The notes beneath the pieces are model-generated. The model was not told the origin of the DNA, searched no databases, and worked only from the letters and a program-made list of their open reading frames with translations. DNA of 64,000 bases from Minicystis rosea (lineage in GTDB: Bacteria > Myxococcota_A > Polyangia > Polyangiales > Polyangiaceae). Of this stretch, positions 61,801 to 64,000 are shown in pieces. The stretch lies in assembly GCA_001931535.1 (NCBI GenBank), contig CP016211.1, forward strand, positions 7,425,703 through 7,489,702. Direction: 5' to 3'. Each line of letters starts with the position of its first letter. Position 1 is the first letter of the stretch. The position numbers were made by a program, and so were the translations under genes.

Positions 61801-62378
61801 CACGATCCGCCCTCGCAACGGGACGAGTTCTGCGCGTGCGTCTGCAAAGCGATCCACCACGGCTCGGCCGAGCAGCGCGCCGAGGTCGGCCGCCGCGCCG
61901 ACGAGATCGCGAACGCGTGGTTCGTCCAAGCACGCGACGAGGCCGCGCGGCACCTCCTCAAGAACCTCCAGGAACCGCTCATCTTCGCGGCCTTCCGCGA
62001 GGCGCTCTCCCGCATCGGGATCTCGACGCCTCCGAGCGACGATCCCGCCGTCTTCGTTCGAGCGCTGTGGGAGGAGCTGCAGAATCACCCCTACCGGCTC
62101 GGCCAAATCGCGGACGCGGGCGCCGGTGTCGCCAAGGAGCGTTATGCGTGGGTGCGCTCTGCGGTGCTGCACGCGCTCTCCAAAGCCGCGCAAAAACCGG
62201 ATCTCTGCATCTCGACCGATACCATCCAGGGTGAGGAGCAAGCCCTCTTCTTCCCGCGGGGGAGTGCTGGACGGACGAGAGCGGCCGCGCTTGGTACGTC
62301 GGCCCGGAGCCCGGCACCGAATCGTCCAAGGAGATCGACGGAATCGCGCTCCCGCTGATCAACGCCGCCCAGAAGTGA
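58867..62378 (+). CDS. Long protein with two acetoacetate-decarboxylase-like regions; 3' frameshift
   Basis: About 1,170 residues. Residues ~20-400 (EVGYFRAYLPYVFLDLINYG, GREVYGWPKALIRIDRDESD, EPVVETLGLEVEDEW) resemble the acetoacetate decarboxylase/DUF2071-like barrel, and a second, shorter related region follows at ~420-700 (ASNEGAISESNNIGYWAARG, NTGSEVSGIPTVQVAIESPA). The remainder is helical without a known domain. As read, the frame ends at 62358 with a low-complexity tail. One extra G in the run at 62258-62262 would restore ECWTDESGRAWYVGPEPG and stop at 62378, so a single-base deletion or error is likely. ATG 58867 chosen; 58924 is possible. Confidence 0.7.
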
Positions 62379-62393
62379 CGCGAGCGCGCCTTC

Positions 62394-62717
62394 TCAGCTC
62401 GGATCGTTCCCTCCATTGAATCGCCCGAACCTGCGCGCCAGGAAGAGCCCTCCGGCCAGCGAAGGGACCGCCATGACGCCCACGTGCCCGAGGTTCTTCG
62501 GATCGAAAGAGCCCACCTGCACGACGAGCAGATAGCCGACGACGAGGTTGAAGAAGCCCCATACGACGTTCACCGTCGACGAGGACAGCCCCTCGCCGGG
62601 CGGCTTGGCGAACGGGCTTTGAAACGGCCGGCCCGAGAGCCCGCTCACGAGGTGGGGAATCGCGTTGGTGAGGAACAGCGCGCCCCAGAAATACGACACG
62701 TAGTGCTGCCAAACCAT
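62394..62717 (-). CDS. Small membrane protein (107 aa)
   Basis: MVWQHYVSYFWGALFLTNAI opens, with segments WGFFNLVVGYLLVVQVG and VGVMAVPSLAGGLFLARR, so two to four membrane passes. Its ATG is preceded by AGGAGG in the tail of the MFS gene (1-bp gap), so they are translated together. DoxX-like or unknown small membrane family; function not assigned. Confidence 0.7.
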   Translation of the reverse strand: MVWQHYVSYFWGALFLTNAIPHLVSGLSGRPFQSPFAKPPGEGLSSSTVNVVWGFFNLVVGYLLVVQVGSFDPKNLGHVGVMAVPSLAGGLFLARRFGRFNGGNDPS

Positions 62718-62718
62718 T

Positions 62719-64000
62719 TCAAACCTCCTTCGTGGATCGATCGGTGTCGGCCCGTTGCAGGCGGACGAGCGAGAGGCCGGCGAAGAGCGCGAGCGCGCTC
62801 AAACCAGCGCTGACGGTGAACGTGCGGGCGAAGGCCTGCGCGAGCGGCGCGCGCCCCCCGCCCGCGGCGATGAAGCGTTGGAGCGTCATGGCCATGGTCG
62901 CCGTGCCGAGCGGCGCGCCGAGGCGCTGGACGATGTTGAGCGCCGTCGTCGCATTCGGGATCTCGTCGCGCGAGAGATATCGATAGGCGGTGGCGATCGC
63001 CGGGCTCGACGTCGCGCCGAGCCCGGCGCCCCGCACCACGAGCGACAAGCTCAAGAGCACCTGAGAGCTGTGATCCGTCACCTGCGTGAACGCATAGGTC
63101 CCGAGCAGCGTCAAAAGGACGCCGGCGATCACGATCTTGCCGTTGTCGAATCGATCGGTGAGCTTGCCGATCTGCGGCAGCGTGAGCAACATGCCAATCC
63201 CCTGCGGGGCCAGCAAGAGCCCGGCGCGCGTCGCCGATTCGCCGCGGACCTGCTGGTAATAGAGCGGCAGCACGAGCTGCGCGCCGAAGCTCCCAAAGCT
63301 CGTGAGCAGGTACGTGACGAGCGCCATGCCGACCGCGCGGTGCCTGAAGAGCCGGAGATCGAGGAGCGCCGTCGCCGGCCTCCGCCGGGCATCGAGGACG
63401 AAGACGGAGATCAACACGATCGAGATCGCGAGCGGGAGAAGCGCGCTCGGCGAGAACGAGCGTGCCCGCCCGAGCGACGAGACTGCATACGTGAACAGAC
63501 CAATGGCCGGTGAGAGGAGCGCGAGGCCCACGAGATCGAGCCGCGTCCGCGTCGTCGTGGTGCCCGGCGGGAGACGTCGATACGCGAGCCAAGCGGCGAC
63601 GAGCCCGAGCGGCGCGTTGATCAAGAAGAGCCAGCGCCACGAGAAGCGTTGAATCAAGAGGCCGCCGAGCACAGGGCCGAGCACCGGCGCGACCAGGACC
63701 GGAACGGAGATGACGCTGACCGCGCGCCCCATCCGCGCAGGCCCCGCGATCTGCGCGGCCAGCGTCTGCGCCAGCGGCGCGAGGAGACCGCCCACCGCGC
63801 CTTGGAGCACGCGAAAGCCGATGAGGCTCGGCGCCGACCACGCGAACGCGGAGAGCACCGACGTCGCCGCGAACGCGAGCAGACAACCGACGTAGAGGAG
63901 GCGCGATCCGAGCCGCTCCACCGCCCAGCGAAACAGGGGCAGGACGAGCGCCAGCGAGAGGAGGTAGCCCGTGACGATCCATTGGATGGTCGCGAGCGGC
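62719..64000 (-). CDS. DHA2-type MFS drug exporter (N-terminus beyond window)
   Basis: At least 427 residues visible. VTGYLLSLALVLPLFRWAVE then FRVLQGAVGGLLAPLAQTL (motif region), PVLVAPVLGPVLGGLLIQRF (motif C, GPVLGG) and WRWLFLINAPLGLVAAWLAY match EmrB/QacA-type 14-helix exporters using the proton gradient. The 5' end lies beyond 64000. It is translationally coupled to the small membrane protein at 62717. Confidence 0.9.
   Translation of the reverse strand, partial: PLATIQWIVTGYLLSLALVLPLFRWAVERLGSRLLYVGCLLAFAATSVLSAFAWSAPSLIGFRVLQGAVGGLLAPLAQTLAAQIAGPARMGRAVSVISVPVLVAPVLGPVLGGLLIQRFSWRWLFLINAPLGLVAAWLAYRRLPPGTTTTRTRLDLVGLALLSPAIGLFTYAVSSLGRARSFSPSALLPLAISIVLISVFVLDARRRPATALLDLRLFRHRAVGMALVTYLLTSFGSFGAQLVLPLYYQQVRGESATRAGLLLAPQGIGMLLTLPQIGKLTDRFDNGKIVIAGVLLTLLGTYAFTQVTDHSSQVLLSLSLVVRGAGLGATSSPAIATAYRYLSRDEIPNATTALNIVQRLGAPLGTATMAMTLQRFIAAGGGRAPLAQAFARTFTVSAGLSALALFAGLSLVRLQRADTDRSTKEV

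Overview
This window looks like a piece of a large, GC-rich chromosome from a Polyangiales-type myxobacterium. The reasons are the very high GC third-position usage, many Cys-rich lipoproteins with Ser/Gly linkers, a Ser/Thr kinase fused to a receiver domain, an AgmX/PglI-type protein, Sel1/TPR proteins, a MORN-LRR protein and a myxobacterial-style matrixin with WRWC-type repeats. The genus is inferred from style, not from a marker gene. I saw no rRNA, tRNA or CRISPR array.

Layout. (1) 1-12.1 kb: envelope and secreted proteins. A 190-bp perfect direct repeat (1125-1314 and 6364-6553) shows that a 5-kb STAND-regulator plus matrixin module sits between two genes that were once convergent neighbours, a Cys-rich lipoprotein gene and a C39/HExxH lipoprotein gene. 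A Sel1 lipoprotein, a tail-anchored protein and small hypothetical genes follow. (2) 12.1-25.1 kb: an accessory block in which every gene is on the + strand and GC is visibly lower. Most genes are followed by a structure resembling an integron attC site, with the R''-type box, a near-palindrome with an unpaired base, and a GTTRRRY core. A dispersed ~490-bp repeat occurs three times at cassette boundaries. The cargo looks like immunity and conflict proteins: a TIR protein, a dynamin-like GTPase, a GIY-YIG-like protein, a possible Nmad2-like protein, a nuclease-like protein of 359 aa and an HNH-HEPN fusion. No integron integrase is visible, so this resembles a CALIN (attC cluster lacking the integrase). 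This is the most interesting system in the window. (3) 25.4-44.3 kb: small regulator/effector pairs (AraC, TetR, HxlR with an NmrA-like SDR, ArsR with an AHSA1 protein) between many mobile-element scars: a group II intron 3' remnant, IS66-like fragments, short GGTGAAGCTCACC-type repeats, an intact IS4-family transposase gene and a serine-recombinase element with 22-bp inverted repeats. (4) 44.6-64 kb: a return to core-type genes. These are an operon scoA-scoB-accD-folC, a MepA-like endopeptidase, a PQQ-type lipoprotein, the kinase-receiver fusion, a McrBC-like nuclease/AAA+ module next to a truncated di-heme peroxidase, an AgmX/PglI-like protein, a very long protein with tandem acetoacetate-decarboxylase-like regions, and an MFS exporter running off the right edge.

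Several genes are split by single-base frameshifts, two of them in runs of five G. These could be real mutations or consensus errors. All coordinates and domain calls come from reading the sequence; no database search was run.
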